Part shown: piece after piece, positions 32,401 to 45,000 of the stretch | Layout of the letters: the number at the start of each line of letters is the position of its first letter | How positions within the stretch are numbered: the stretch's first letter is position 1 | Assembly (NCBI GenBank): GCA_030035585.1 | Contig: CM057466.1 | Location: forward strand, 57,543,233-57,607,232 | DNA from: Dugong dugon | Lineage: Eukaryota; Chordata; Mammalia; Sirenia; Dugongidae | DNA: 64,000 bases | Reading direction: 5' to 3' | The notes under the pieces: model-generated | Databases searched by the model: none | What the model saw: only the letters and a program-made list of their open reading frames with translations | What the model was told of the DNA's origin: nothing | Position numbers and translations under genes: made by a program

Positions 32401-33232
32401 GCCCTACTACACAGCATTAACAGGATACATACCATAACCAACAACACATGAACTCCAGAAGATAAGCTAGGTAACCAGGATCTTCTAAAAATTAAACACT
32501 TACGCTTATCAAAAGACTTCACCAAAAGAGTAAAAAGAGAACCTACAGACTGGGAAAAAAATTTTGAACATTACAAGTCAGACAAAGTTCTAATCTCTAA
32601 AATCTACAAGAAAATCCAACACCTCTACAACAAAAAGACAAATAATCCAATTTAAAAATGGGCAAAGGAAATAACAGACACTTCACCAAAGAAGGCATTC
32701 AAGCAGCTAACAGACACATAAGGAAATGCTCATGATCACTAGCCATTAGAAAAATGCAAATTAAAACCACGATGAGACACATCTAACCCGGCATTACTGG
32801 TAAAAATAAAAAAACCGGATATAACAAATGTTGGAGAGGCTGCAGGGAGATTGGAACTCTTATGCGTATGGTGAGAATGCAACATGATACAACCATTTTG
32901 GAAAACGATATGGCGCTTCCTTAGAAAGCTAGAAATACAAATACCATAGAATCCAGCAACCCCACTCCTAGGAGCTATCACACGAATAGACATATGCACA
33001 CCCATGTTCACTGAAGCATTTTTCACAATAGCAAACAGATGGAAACAACCTAGATGCCCATCAACAGATGAACGGATAAACTATGGTACATACACACAAG
33101 GGAGTATTATGCAACAATAAAGAACAATGATGAAACTGTGAAATATCTCCATGGATGAAACTGGAGGGCATTATGCTGAGTGAAATAAGTCAATCACAAC
33201 AGGACAAATACTGTATGAGACTGCTACTGTAA
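29447..33232 (+). pseudogene. L1 ORF2 (endonuclease/reverse transcriptase), copy 1, disrupted
   Basis: The start atg lies in an ATGA, as in copy 2. The N-terminal endonuclease spans about 29447-30170; frames there show 'IINIYMPH', 'IIVGDFNI' and 'SRIDYILG'. The RT region covers about 30770-31860, with the catalytic FADD at 31550-31561 ('[15 protein letters not shown]'). The C-terminal part ends 'YCMR'-like before the stop at 33230-33232. At least a dozen stops and frameshifts are visible, for example after 'LNVNA' near 29489 and after 'TRTRQG' at 31433. The catalytic residues remain legible but the protein cannot be made in one piece. Confidence 0.93.
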
Positions 33233-34187
33233 AAACTCATGAAAAGGTTTACACACAAAAAGAAACAATCTTTGATGGTTACCAGGGATGGGAGGGGCAG
33301 GAGGTGGAAATATTAAATACACAGTAGATAAGTGGTAACTTTGGTAAAGGGTAAGACAGTACACATACTGGGGAAGCCAGCACAACTTGTACAAGGAAAG
33401 GTCATGGAAACTCCACAGACACATCCAAACTGCCTGAGGGACCGAATTGCTGCATGGAGGGTTGTGGGGACCATGGTTTCGGGGAACATCTAGCTCAACT
33501 GGCATAACACACTTTATAAAGAAAATGTTCTACATTCTATCTTGGTGAGTACTGCCTGGGGTCTTAAAAGCCTATGAGCAGCCATTTAAGATACTCCACT
33601 GGTCTCACCCCTTCGGGAGCAAGGGAGAATGAAGAAGACAAGATACAAGGAAAAGATTAGTCCAAAGAACTAATAGACCACAACTACCACGGCCTCCACC
33701 AGACTAAGTCCAGTACAACTAAATGGTGCCTGGCTACCACCACTGACCGCTCTGACAGGGATCACAACAGAAGGTCCCAGACAGAGCTGGAGAAACATGT
33801 AGAACAAAATCCTAACTCAAAAAAAGACCAGATTTACTGGCCTGACAGAGACTGGAGAAACCCTGAGAGTATGGCCCCTGGTCACCCTTTTAGCTCAGTA
33901 ATGAAGTCACTCCGGAGGCTCACCTTTTAGCCAAAGATTAGACAGACCCATAGCACAAAACAGGACTAATGGGGCACACCAGCCCAGGGGCAAAGACTAG
34001 AGGGCAGAAGGGGACAGGAAAGCTGGTAATAGGGAAACCAAGGTCGAGAAGGAAGAGTACTGACATGTCATGGGGTTGTTAACCAATATCATAAAACAAT
34101 ATCTGTACTAAGTGTTTAATGAGAGGCTAGTTTGTTATGTAAACCTTCACCTAAAGTACAATAAAAAAATAAAAGATGTTTGAACTA

Positions 34188-35480
34188 ATAAACGGGGAGA
34201 TGTCATGAAAACCCTTTGTTCTTTTCCTTTTCCAGTGTAATTAGAGGAATAAAAATGACAAGGTACATTAAAACATCTGGTAAATCATAAAAGAGTAAAC
34301 AAAAGTAGGTTATTTTAATCACCACTCTCCAGAAATAAAAGAGTGGCCATCTAGTTTATAGAGTTTTACTATTAAAGTAAATGTATCGAGTGAATGGCAT
34401 TTATTCCTGTTTACAGAAAACCTAAGAGCCACAACTGGAATCACCTACTTAGATATGAGCCATGGGTTACTTCACATTTTGTATAGTGAAATTACAGTTT
34501 ATTGAAAATCTAGAATTTTCTCAACTGGCAATCCCAGTGCTGCATGGTCTAAACTACCGCCATGTCCAGGCTAACTTGGGTATTCCTAACATCCCTCTCT
34601 GCATACTTTCTCCTGGCTCCAAGTACTGGTTACCTTTAAACTAACCTTAAGTTTCCACAAAATAAGAAGAAATAATACCACTTTTACATTTTCAAAGTTC
34701 TTCCCTTACCATCTGATAATCACCAGATTCCTGAGGTTGTCAGGGCAGGTGATTTAGCCCCCTTTTATGTAAAGAAAATTAAAATGCAGAAAAAGCATTT
34801 GTCTATGGTCTTATAGGTAGAATATACTGGAGCCGAGACTTGAATTCATGAAAGCTGAATGCCTACACTTTTTCACTCTCAGCTATTTATCCACTATCAT
34901 GTGATCCCATTTACTTCTCCCAGAAGTATTTGCATCTATTCAATCCATCAAAAATGTACTAAGAATCCACTTTGCACTGGGCATTTTGTTAGGTGAAGGT
35001 TCAAAGAGGCAATGACACAGCCTCTGTGTCAAAAGAACTCCCAATCTACAGAAGGGAGAGACACACTTAGCTACCAGGCAATTTTCCACAGCGTAGTGAG
35101 CTAAAGGACAATTTTAAAACTTTTCTAATTGTGGAATGAAAGGTTTTATCCCGATTAAAGGAGTTTTAGACATCAGCAGGCAGCTGAGGAGTTATTTGAT
35201 GAAACGAGTGATAGACACATACATTATACATGTCTATCTCCATTGCACATGCAGACAGGCTGTGTTCAAACTTTCAGGCAGCCATTAGACTGCTAGGAAT
35301 GAGACACACCCACTGGCATCAACCATTCCATGGGTGCTATGCTCATCTGTAATCGAGCCAGACACATGACACACACAGTATTGGCAAAGTGAAAGCCATT
35401 ATCATTTATAGAAAGCAAACAGTAAACAATAACAACAGATTCCCAAAGAAGACCTCTTTCCCTTCCCTAAATTACCCATG
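34188..35480. other. unassigned sequence with weak MIR/L2-like pieces
   Basis: No gene supported. 34790-34850 ('ttataggtagaatatactgg') and 34950-35090 ('ccactttgcactgggcattt') resemble ancient MIR or L2 fragments. Confidence 0.45.
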
Positions 35481-36530
35481 TCCATTCTTACGTTGCTCAG
35501 CAGGCGCGCTGTGGTTCAGGTCAGATGCTGTGTTCACGGTTCCCGAGGCTTCTGATCTGCTCGTGGGCCTTGCTGTCAGCTGGAAGACCCCTGCACAGGA
35601 TCTCCTCTGAGCATCTGCCACTGGGCCCTTCTAAGCCTCTGCTGCCAGCTCCCACTACCCTACCCGGGCCTGGGAGGCTCTCTTGCCACCATCCTACCTG
35701 GACTCCCCCTGCCCAGGAGTGAAGACATGCAACTCCTGCACAGAGCACACTCAGGCCTCTCTTGTCCTGCACAAGCGTTATAGCTCTTTTAGCTTCACTG
35801 ACAAGCCTGCTACCCAGAGGTGTCCAGCTCCACTCTGCTATAGGAAGACCCCTGCACAGGATCCCCCAAGGCAAACCCTGCAGGGGCAAGTGTTATAGCT
35901 CCTTTAGCTCCACCTGCAAGCCTCCTGCCTGAAAGTGCTCGGCTCTCGCTCTGTGGGCAGGCAGGCTCACCTCCACTGTCTCTCGCTGTCACTCTTTGTT
36001 CTGGGTCTAGAAAGTTCTCAGTCCAGGCACCCTGGGTCCTTGGTCCAAAGGGTGCGCTCTGCTCCAGACTCTTCTTATGGATGGTAGTGACATCCCCCTG
36101 AACCTCTGTGGGATTAGCCCTTTCAAGCCTAGCAGGATGGCAAAACTGACCAATCCTCTTGGTAGGCCACAGTCACCTTATTTGCATAGTCACAGTAAAC
36201 TGTCCAATCCCTGCAAGGGTTTTACACAGCTTATTTGCATAGTCCCAGCCAATCATTTTGTGGGAGTTACAAGACCGTCGCTAGAAAGGCCATATAAAAG
36301 TGATTCATGGCACCGCATAGATCATTATCATTCTCCCTCCCCTCTAGTCCCTCAACCTACACTTTGTCTACTTATAATGCTACCTGATGGGGAGCATGCC
36401 TCAGTGTAAGGGTGCCTGGGCAAGGGTTAGGATAGATAGACCAGAGTGTCTCCCCCCCAGAGTCCCCATATTCCCTCTGGGATGATAGGCCCACTCTCTC
36501 TGTGACTGCTGGGGGCCTGCTCCTGGCAAG
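35481..36530 (-). repeat. GC-rich block, probably a decayed LTR related to 36536-37047
   Basis: It contains internal duplications: 'ggaagacccctgcacaggat' at about 35582 and 35842, and 'gttatagctc.tttagct' at 35776 and 35890. It also has 'tggtccaaagggtgcgctct' at 36042-36061, which parallels a segment of the two solo LTRs at 28.7 and 36.5 kb. Strand and limits are uncertain. Several frames are open on both strands because of GC content; none has a recognised domain. Confidence 0.5.
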
Positions 36531-36535
36531 TGCTC

Positions 36536-37047
36536 TGTCTTAGTCATCTAGTGTTGCTATAACAGAAATACCAGAAGTGGATGGCTTTAATAAAGAGAAT
36601 TTTATTCTCTCACAGTCCAGTAGGCTAGAATTCTGAATTTAGGGCGCCGGCTCCGGGGGAAGGCTTTTTCTCTCTGTGGGCTCTGGAGGAAGGTACTTGT
36701 CATCAGTCTTCCCTTGGTCTGGGAGCATCTCAGCACAGGAACCTCAGGTCCAAAGGAGGCACTCTGCTACCGGCACTGCTTTCCTGGTTGGTATGATGTC
36801 CTCCTATCTCTCTGCTCACTGCTCTCTTTTATATCTCAAAAGAGATTGGCTTAAGACACTATCTAATCTTGCGGACCTCATTAATGTAACTGCCACTGAT
36901 CCATCTTATTACATCGTAGTGATAGAATTTACAACACACAGGGAAATCATATCAAATGACAAAATGGTAGACAATCATACAATACTGGGAATCATGACCT
37001 AGCAAAGTTGACAGGTATTTTAAGGGGACACAATTCAATCCATGACA
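36536..37047 (+). mobile_element. solo LTR, perfect 5-bp TSD
   Basis: 512 bp from 'tgtcttagtcatctagtg' to 'atccatgaca', flanked by tgctc at 36531-36535 and 37048-37052. Same family and orientation as 28687-29168. Confidence 0.95.
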
Positions 37048-37052
37048 TGCTC

Positions 37053-38425
37053 TATCTGCTACTTACCACCACAGCTCTCTTTCCCACCACAGAAACTAGA
37101 CATACCAAACCCTCCCTCTAATCTGAGATTCCCAAGAATCCAGCATGTTCTCCCAACCCAGTCCCCTTTCCTCACATAGGAAACAATGCCCTTTTCCTAG
37201 AAATGCTTATAGAACCAGCACATCTGGATCCCATTTTCTATATGGAGATAGAAAGAAGCAGAATATGCAGCCCAGGAAAACCCTGAAGGATACCCAAGAG
37301 GACTTCAGGGAAATGGGCAAGGGGTATGGCAATAGGGAACCCAGGTACCAGGTCAATACACAGATCCTTGTTTGTTAATGTGTGTCAGTTTGTTAACATG
37401 TGTATGGGGTGGAAAATGCTCCACTCAGCTCTCCTGCTGCAGGGAGCACAAGTGACCGACTAGCTACTGCCTTGCAGGGTCCCCAGCGCGTTCAGACCAA
37501 GGCCACGCTTTCAGCAGGCTGCTCCCAGCCAATGACTGAGCACAGTGGAGGTGCTAAAGTAGGCCCCTCCTGCAAGAAATGGGACTCCTCTAACAGGTGG
37601 TTTGGGCACCAGGACTCCCCACCAGCCTTCTCAAACCTTTCTTAAAACTGATGTACACTCCAGGACTCTTCCTAGTCCTCCTGCCTTCTCCACTCCTTCA
37701 CAGGTATCAGATCTGCATCCTGGTCCTGCTGCTGTCCCCTCCCCTTTATCTTTCAGGCATTTCCCTCAGTAAATCTCTAGCACATCTAATCCCATTTTGA
37801 CATCTGCTTCTTGGAGGACCAGAATTTACACCATGTGTTTGATAAAATTAAATCCATTTAAACTGTGACAATACTTTAAGACCACTGTGAGCTAAGGAAT
37901 TAAAAGCAAAAAACCATAAAAATATGCCATGGTTGTATATAAGTAGTAACAATTATAGGAATTTACATGAAGTACTTACTATTCATGCCTCATTACCATG
38001 TGAAAAATAGCAACTAAGAAGATTATTAAATACAGGTCAAATTAACAGCAATGAATTCTGTTCTTTGAATCTACTAAAAATGGCTTTAAAAAAAGATTTC
38101 AGGAAATAACGCAGGCAAAGACCAGTTTTCTTCAAAATCCATGTGCCAGAAAGGGACAGATTTTAATGCATCTCATGAAGAAATTCAGCAGCAAAAACGT
38201 GTCCTTCTTGTGTCTCACCCTGAATTATGAGTTAGTAAATATAAGAAAAGAAACAACCTTCAGTTCTTAAATTGTGAGCCTTTCAAATTTGTTTTCCTTC
38301 TAACTAAATACTGCCTTTCTGGGATCTCCTCATATTCTCTAATGAAAGTGGCTTCGCAAAGCTTCTCGTGTTCTCCAGGGCACCTGAGCCCACAATGGAA
38401 ATGCGGGCCCCTAATTTGCTTACAA
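37053..38425. other. unassigned sequence; LTR-like end near 37650-37835
   Basis: No gene supported. 'ctcagtaaatctctagcaca' followed by 'catctgcttcttggagga' looks like the 3' end of an old LTR, tentative only. Confidence 0.4.
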
Positions 38426-38500
38426 GGAGCCTGGGTGGCAAAAGTAGTTTGCCATCAGCTAGCTGCAAGCCTAAAGGTTGGTGGTTCAAGCCCACCCAGT
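38426..38500 (+). mobile_element. AfroSINE head (5' part of a SINE split by later insertions)
   Basis: 'aaggagcctgggtggcaaaa' and the B box 'ggttggtggttcaagccc' form the tRNA-like head of a long-body AfroSINE. The middle ('ccccagaagaaaagccctgg', 'caaactgcttcc') reappears at 38871-38903 and the tail at 47237-47333. It was broken first by the inverted-repeat element at 38501-38867, or an antisense AfroSINE, and then by L1 copy 2. Confidence 0.85.
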
Positions 38501-38867
38501 GGTGGATTATCCAAAAAGCAAGGTAACCACCATGGCTATCTTGCTTACCAGATCATCTGTAGTGAAAAATTTCACATAAAAGATGTGGTGAAACCCATGT
38601 GAAATGAAATCGTTCACTACCAATGAATGAGTAAGCACAAGTAAGCCTGAGTTGACCATGCTTACTGAGTCATCCGCCCCTGTTAGGGACTGTAAATTTG
38701 AAAAGAGGCTTTGATTCTGTGGAAGGGTGCTGTGGGGAAGGGACAGAGACAGATGCCAGCCATACCTAGTAGCAGAATCTTTGCTGTGGTGAAAAAATGT
38801 GAAATTATTCACTACGGATGATCTGGTAAGCAAGGTAAGCACCATGCTTACCTAGCCAACTGGCTAA
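38501..38867. repeat. inverted-repeat element of unknown family inside an AfroSINE
   Basis: About 367 bp between head and middle of an AfroSINE. Arms of about 58 bp face each other: 38518-38577 and 38797-38855 are reverse complements with roughly four fifths identity, sharing 'cttgcttaccagatcatc' and 'gtagtgaa'. A third, direct copy of the right-arm unit lies at 38597-38648 ('cgttcactac', 'gtaagcacaagtaag'). Each arm contains its own small palindrome (ggtaagc...gcttacc; gtgaaa.tttcac). No coding frame or clear TSD is visible. It could be a MITE or foldback element, or a locally rearranged repeat. Confidence 0.8.
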
Positions 38868-38910
38868 CACTCCCCAGAAGAAAAGCCCTGGCAAACTGCT
38901 TCCACAAAGA
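38868..38910 (+). mobile_element. AfroSINE middle segment
   Basis: 'ccccagaagaaaagccctgg' then 'caaactgcttccacaaag' continues the body of the sense AfroSINE begun at 38426. The next sequence belongs to the antisense AfroSINE and L1 copy 2. Confidence 0.8.
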
Positions 38911-40534
38911 TTCCCACCTACTGAGGACTTCCCGCATCATGGCGCTCTAGGCAGAAGCAACACGCTGTCCCTCCACAGCAAAGATCCAAAAAACTAAGCC
39001 AGAGAAAACAGCAATCCTGAAACCCTAAGCATCAAATGAAGAAATAAAGAACTCAGTCAAGCACCAAATGGAATAAGAAACTGACAGAGATCAGAGAGTG
39101 AGGAGATATACTTGCAGAGGTCCCCTATCAGCTAACGCAGCATGGAACTGCCATCTTGGACTCCTATCAGAGACCAGCAAACGGGGTACGAGAAAGCAGC
39201 TTCATGGAGCTTCCAGCAGGAGAAAGCATAACTGGTAACCAAAGATATACACTTTCCAACCCCCCACCCTTCTTCACCCCTACTCGGGCTCCTCTGCTTC
39301 CTGAGGTCACAGTCTCTTGGCCAGGAAGCACCAGCTGCTTGGATTCCACCAGCCCACACTGGCCAACTCCCTGAGTGCCATTTGTTGGCTGCTGGTGTTG
39401 CTTTTTTCTGCTTCTTTTGATTTCTTCCTTACCTCTCACCACCTCCCCCTCCTTTTGTTCAAACACCTGGCTCCGTGCGCCATCTTTGCTTCTTCCTGAA
39501 AGGCTGCGAAACTCTGCTTGAATGTGAAACTGCTCCCAGTCCATGCTGCGACACAGGTGGAATCCCAGGGCTTTTTTGTCTGTTTGTTTTGAATTGTTTG
39601 TTTGTTTTCTTTTTCTTTTCTTGAATTGGAAGCCCGTCCTAGCCTGGCAGTACTGTGCAGCTTGGGACCTACCCCCTCAGCTTGCGCAGACGTGCAGAGG
39701 GATCCCTGAGAGCATTTCTTTTTTGTGGGTTTTTTTTTTCTGATTTTTGGGGGGGTTTTCTTGTTCTTATTTTTTAATTTGTTTTCTTTTCCCTCTTTTT
39801 CTCTTTTTGTCTTTCCTCATTACTCAGTTTCTCATCTCTCTATACTTTCCTTCTCTTCCTGTCCCCTGAATACCTGGCATTTAGTGACACCTCTATGCCT
39901 CCTAGCCAAGCTGTACTTCAACACCTGGGAACAACTTCCCCAGACCTCGTTGCTGCACCAGAGGGATCCCTGGGAGCTTTCCTTTTTTCTTTCTAACTTT
40001 TAATTATTCATTATTTTCTTTTCTTTTTTTCTTCTTCTTCCCTTTTGTTTTTCTCCATTTCATAGTCACTCAACTCTCCACCCTAACGGCAAGCTCCCCT
40101 AGCACTCTTTTTTCTTTGTTTGTATGTTATTGGCTCCTGTTTCTCTCTCCTCGCTCCCATACCCATCTTAGCTCCAAACATCACAATCTCCCCCCTCCAT
40201 CCTGCCTACCTGCACCGTGCACTTAACGTCACACCACCAAGCAGTACACGCACAGCCTACCAGAACCTGCCCTGCACTGATTACCGGCCCGCCCTGGTGG
40301 CTATAGTAAGTGCCACAAATGACCCATCCCAGCAACTCCTCTTCATCTAGACATGCCTTGCTGTACCATATCTGAGCAACTGACCCTGCCAGTTAGAGAA
40401 GGAGGCGAAAAGTATTGTGCCCAGAGACGAGCAAACAACAAAGAACACACAGCCCCGCCTGCTCAGACATAGCCAAATAATAAAAAAAGGACGAAACAAA
40501 TCTACAATCAATATATGACAAAAATAACTACCAA

Positions 40535-41597
40535 ATGCCCCGAAGACAGCAGACAATATCAAAACATTTACAAAAACAGGACAGGACGGTTTTAGTAGAC
40601 GTCCAAAATAAAACGGATGACTTTCCAGTAGAAAAAAAGGCACTAAAACTACCCGATAGGGAATTCAAATCTCTACTAATCAGAATTATCCAAGAGTTGA
40701 AGCAAAAAGGAGATAAAAATGAGGAAAAAATAGACAAATTCGTGGAAAAGGCAGAAAAATACATGGAAAACACAGACAAAAAAATGGAAGAAATCAGGAA
40801 AATAATGCAGGAACAAAATACCAAAATAAATTCACAACGAGAAATTACACAAAGACAAAAATTAGAAATCCAAAAGACAAACAACAAGATTTCAGAAATA
40901 GTGTCGCAGAAGGGCTGAGGAGCAGATTTCATGCGGTGGAAGACAGGATCAGCAGAATTGAAGACAAACACTTGGATACAACTTTATTCGAGGAAAACTC
41001 AGAAAAAATAACAAAGAGAAATGAAGAGACACTGAGAATTATGTGGGATACAATCAAAAGCAAAATTTGCAAGTGATTGGATTTCAAGAACAAGGGGAGA
41101 AAACAGAAAACACAGAGAGGATCATTGAAGAACTGCTGACAGAAAACTTCCCCAATATCATGAAAAATGAAAAGCTGACCATCCAAGAAGCTCAACGAAC
41201 CCCATATAGGATAGACCCCAAAAGAAAATCACGAAGGCATATCAAAATTTCACTCGCCAAAACCAAAGACAAACAAAGAATTCTGAGAGCAGCTCGTGAA
41301 AAACAAGAAGTTACATACAGAGGAGAAACAATAAGACTAAGCTCAGATTATTCAGCAGAAACCATGCAGGCAAGACGGCAATGGGATGACATATATAAAA
41401 CCTTGAAAGAAAAAAACTCCCAGCCAAGAATAATATATCCTGCAAAACTCTAATTCAGATATGCTGGTCAAATTAGGACATTTCCAGATAAACAGAAATT
41501 AAGGGAATATGTAAAAACCAATCCAAACTTATAAGAATTATTAAAGGGTGTCCTTTGATTTGAGAATAAACCACTTCAGCTCACAGGCTGAATCTAG
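40535..41597 (+). pseudogene. L1 ORF1, copy 2, disrupted
   Basis: It starts at the atg of 40535 (MPRRQQTISK). The first open stretch runs to 40918 and contains a coiled coil with 'EEKIDKFVEKAEKYMENTDK'-type heptads. After a frameshift the RNA-binding domains continue at 41043-41453 ('VIGFQEQGEKTENTE', 'TPYRIDPKRK', 'LSSDYSAETMQARRQW', 'PRIIYPAKL'). A stop at 41451 precedes a last recognisable piece to about 41597. The domain order and length match the L1 ORF1 family. No intact product can be made. Confidence 0.92.
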
Positions 41598-41761
41598 GAC
41601 ACAGGATCCTACCAGCCAGATACCAATCTAGGAAATGAACTCCCAAGGACTATCCAAAACCAAAAGAAATACAACAGGGAATCAGAGCAGTTAATCTATA
41701 AATGACAACAACGGCAGAACAATAAAAGAGGGAATAAATGTTGTACGTATAGAACCTTCTA

Positions 41762-42025
41762 ATGGAGAGGAAGGCAAGGCGATACCAAGTAATAATAGAC
41801 TGCTTCAAACTTAAAAAGACAAAGATAAATTTCACGGTAACCACAAAGAAAGTTAACAAACATACTCATAAAAATAAAGACAAAAAACATAGAGTCTCAG
41901 TAAAAACAAAACATACAAAAATGAAAGAAATGAAAAAAAAATCCATAAACAAAAGGAATTCAGCAAAGGAGAGTAAGAAGAACAAGGAAAACCTCAGCAC
42001 CACAAAAAAAAGCACTACAAAATGA
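41762..42025 (+). CDS. lysine-rich 87-residue open frame in the L1 ORF1-ORF2 spacer (hypothetical)
   Basis: It opens with MERKARR and has 27 Lys and 5 Arg in 87 residues, no membrane segment and no recognised domain. Its stop overlaps the ORF2 start as ATGA (42022-42025), the arrangement used for termination-reinitiation in some bicistronic RNAs. In copy 1 the homologous start is at 29172, but a stop follows after six codons (the codon cga is tga there), with more stops later. The spacer is very A-rich, so a Lys-rich frame may simply reflect composition. It may be a real small ORF of this L1 lineage, or an accident. Confidence 0.35.
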   Translation: MERKARRYQVIIDCFKLKKTKINFTVTTKKVNKHTHKNKDKKHRVSVKTKHTKMKEMKKKSINKRNSAKESKKNKENLSTTKKSTTK

Positions 42026-45000
42026 CAGCAACAAACTCACATCTATCAATAATTACACTGAATGTAAATGGCCTCATGCACCCATAAAGAGATGGAGAGT
42101 GACAGAATGGATTAAAAAAACAGGGTCCACCAATATGCTGTCTACAAGAGACACACCTTAGAAACAAAGATGTGAATTTATTAAAAATCAAAGGTGGGAA
42201 AAAATATATCAAGCAAACAACTACCAAAAAAAGAGCAGGAGTGGCAATACTAATCTCAGAAAAAATAGACTTTAAAACAAAATCCACCATAAAAGGCAAA
42301 GAAGGACACTATATAATGATTAAGGGGATGATTCATCATGAAGACATAACCATAATAAACATCTACGCACCCAATGACAGGACTCCAAAATACATAAAAT
42401 GAACTCTAACAGTACTGAAAAGAGAAATTGACAGTTCCACAATAATAGTAGGAGACTTTAACACACCACTCTCAGTAAAGGACAGAACATCTAAAAAGAA
42501 ACTCAGCAAAGATACAGAAGACCTAAAGGGCACAATCAGCCAACTTGACATCATAGACATATATAGAATACTCCATCCAACAGCTGCAAAGTACACATTC
42601 CTTTCCAGCGCACATGGAATGTTCTCCAGAATAGACCACATCTTAGGCCACAGAGCAATCCTCAACAAGATCCAAAACGCTGAGATAATACAAAGTATCT
42701 TCTCTGACCACAATGCCACATCAAGGCAGAAATTAACAACAGAAAGAGCAAGGAAAAAAAATCAATTATATGGAAACTGAATAACACCCTGCTTACAAAC
42801 CACTGGGTAATAGAAGAAATCAGAGATGGAATCAAAAAACTCCTAGAATCAAACGAGAATGAAAACATAACATACCAAAACCTTTGGGACACAGCAAAAG
42901 CAGTCCTCAGAGGACAATTTATAGCAATAGATGCACACATCAAAAAAAAGAAAGGGACAAAATCAAAACTTTAACTACACAACTCAAACAAAAAGAAAGA
43001 GAACAGCCAAAAAAAAAAAAAAAAAAAAAAAAAGCCCACGGCCAACAGAAGAAAGGAAATAATAAAGATCTGAGCAGAAATAAATGAAATAGAGAATAGA
43101 AAAACAATAGAAAGAATCAACAAAACCAAAAGTTGGTTCTTTGAAAGAATCAACAAAATTGACAAACCACTGGCCAAACTGACAAAAGAAAAACAGGAGA
43201 GAATGCAAATAACCCAAATAAGAAATGAAATGGGGGGACATTACAACAGACCCAACTGAAATAAAAAGGATCATGACAGAGGATTATGAAAAACTATACT
43301 CCAACAAATTTGAAAACCTAGAGGAAATGGATTAATTTCTAGAAACACACTACCTACCCAAACTACAGCAAAGTGATGTTGAAAATCTGAACAGACACAT
43401 AACAAGAGGAGACTGAAAAGATAATGAAAAAACTCCCAACAAAAAAAAGCCCTGGCCCTGATGGCTTCACTGGAGAATTCTACAAAACATTCAGAGAAGA
43501 GCTTGTACCAGTACTACTCAAACTATTTCAGAACATAGAAAAGGAGGCAACACTTCTGAATTCGTTCTATGAAGCCAGCATAACCCTGATACCAAAACCA
43601 GGCAAAGACACCACAAAAAAAGAAAATTACAGACCAATATCTCTCATGAATATAGATGCAAAAATTCTAAACAAAATTCTAGCCAATAGAATTCAGCATC
43701 ATATCAAAAAAATGATATACCATGACCAAGTAGGATTCATACCAGGTATGCAAGGTTCAACATTAGAAAATCAATCAATGTAATCCACCACATAAATAAA
43801 GGGAAAGAAAAGAATCACATGATCATCTCAATTGATGCAGAAAAGGCATTCAACAAAGTCCAACACCCAGTCCTTATTAAAAAAACTCTCAATAAAATAG
43901 GTATAGAAGGGAAATTTCACAACATAATAAATGGCATCTATGCAAAACCAATGGCCAACATCATTCTTAATGGAGAGAGGCTGAAAACATTCCCCTTGAA
44001 AACAGGAACAAGACAAGGATGACCTTTACCATCACTCCTATTTAACATTGTGCTGGAAGTCCTAGATAGGGCAATAAGGCAAGAAAAAGAAATAAAGGTA
44101 ATCCAAATTGGTAATGAAGAAGTTAAACTGTCCCTATTTGCAGATGATATGATGCTATATATAGAAAACCCTAAAGATTCCACAAGAAATCTACTGGAAC
44201 TAAAAGAAAGATTCAGCAGTGTAGCAGGATAAAAGATAAACATACAAAAATCAGTTGGATTCCTATATACCAATAAGGAGAATGATGAAAAGAAAATCAG
44301 GAAAACAATACCATTTATAACAGCTCTTTAAAACATGAAATACTTAGGAATAAATCTAACCAGGGATGTAAAAGACCTATAAAAGAAAACTACAAAACAC
44401 TACTGCAAGAAACCCAAAGGGATCTACATAAATGGAAAAGCATACCATGCTCATGGATAGGTAGACTCAACATTGTGAAAATGACATTTCTACCCAAAGC
44501 AATTTACAAATACAATGCAATCCCAATCCAAATACCAATGACATTCTTCAAAGAGATGGAAAAACTAATCATTAACTTTATATGGAAACGGAAGAAGCCC
44601 CCAGTAAATACAGCACTACTGAAGAAGAAGAATAAAGTTGGAGGACTCACACTACCTGACCTCAGAACCTACTATACAGCTATGGTAGTCAAAACAGCCT
44701 GGTACTGGTACAACGACAGAAACAGTGACCAATGGAACAGAATTGAGAACACAGATGTAAATCCATCCACCTACGGTCACCTGATCTTCGACAAGGGCCC
44801 AAAGTCCATCAAATGGGGAAAAGACAAGTCTTTTCAAAAAACAATGCTGGCAACACTGGATATCCATCTGCAAAAAAATGAAACAGGATCCATACCTCAC
44901 ACCATATACAAAAACTAATTCAAAATAGATCAAAGACCTAAATATAAAGCCAAAAACTATAAAGTTCACAGAAGAAAAAATAGGACCAATGGTACAGGCC

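Larger units (their letters stand above)
25726..34172 (+). mobile_element. full-length L1, copy 1, defective, 15-bp TSD
   Basis: Flanks aagatgtgtaaacta (25711-25725) and aagatgtttgaacta (34173-34187) match at 13 of 15. In order: a 5'UTR of about 1.7 kb with a minisatellite (26101-26448) and CT-rich tracts, ORF1 (27461-28519), a spacer interrupted by a solo LTR (28687-29168), ORF2 (29447-33232), a 3'UTR of about 0.9 kb and an A-rich end. Without the LTR it is close to 8 kb. L1 encodes its own RNA-binding protein and an endonuclease/reverse transcriptase and moves by target-primed reverse transcription. Every frame here has stops or frameshifts, so it cannot move by itself. Copy 2 at 38924-47034 is collinear with it. 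Confidence 0.95.
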
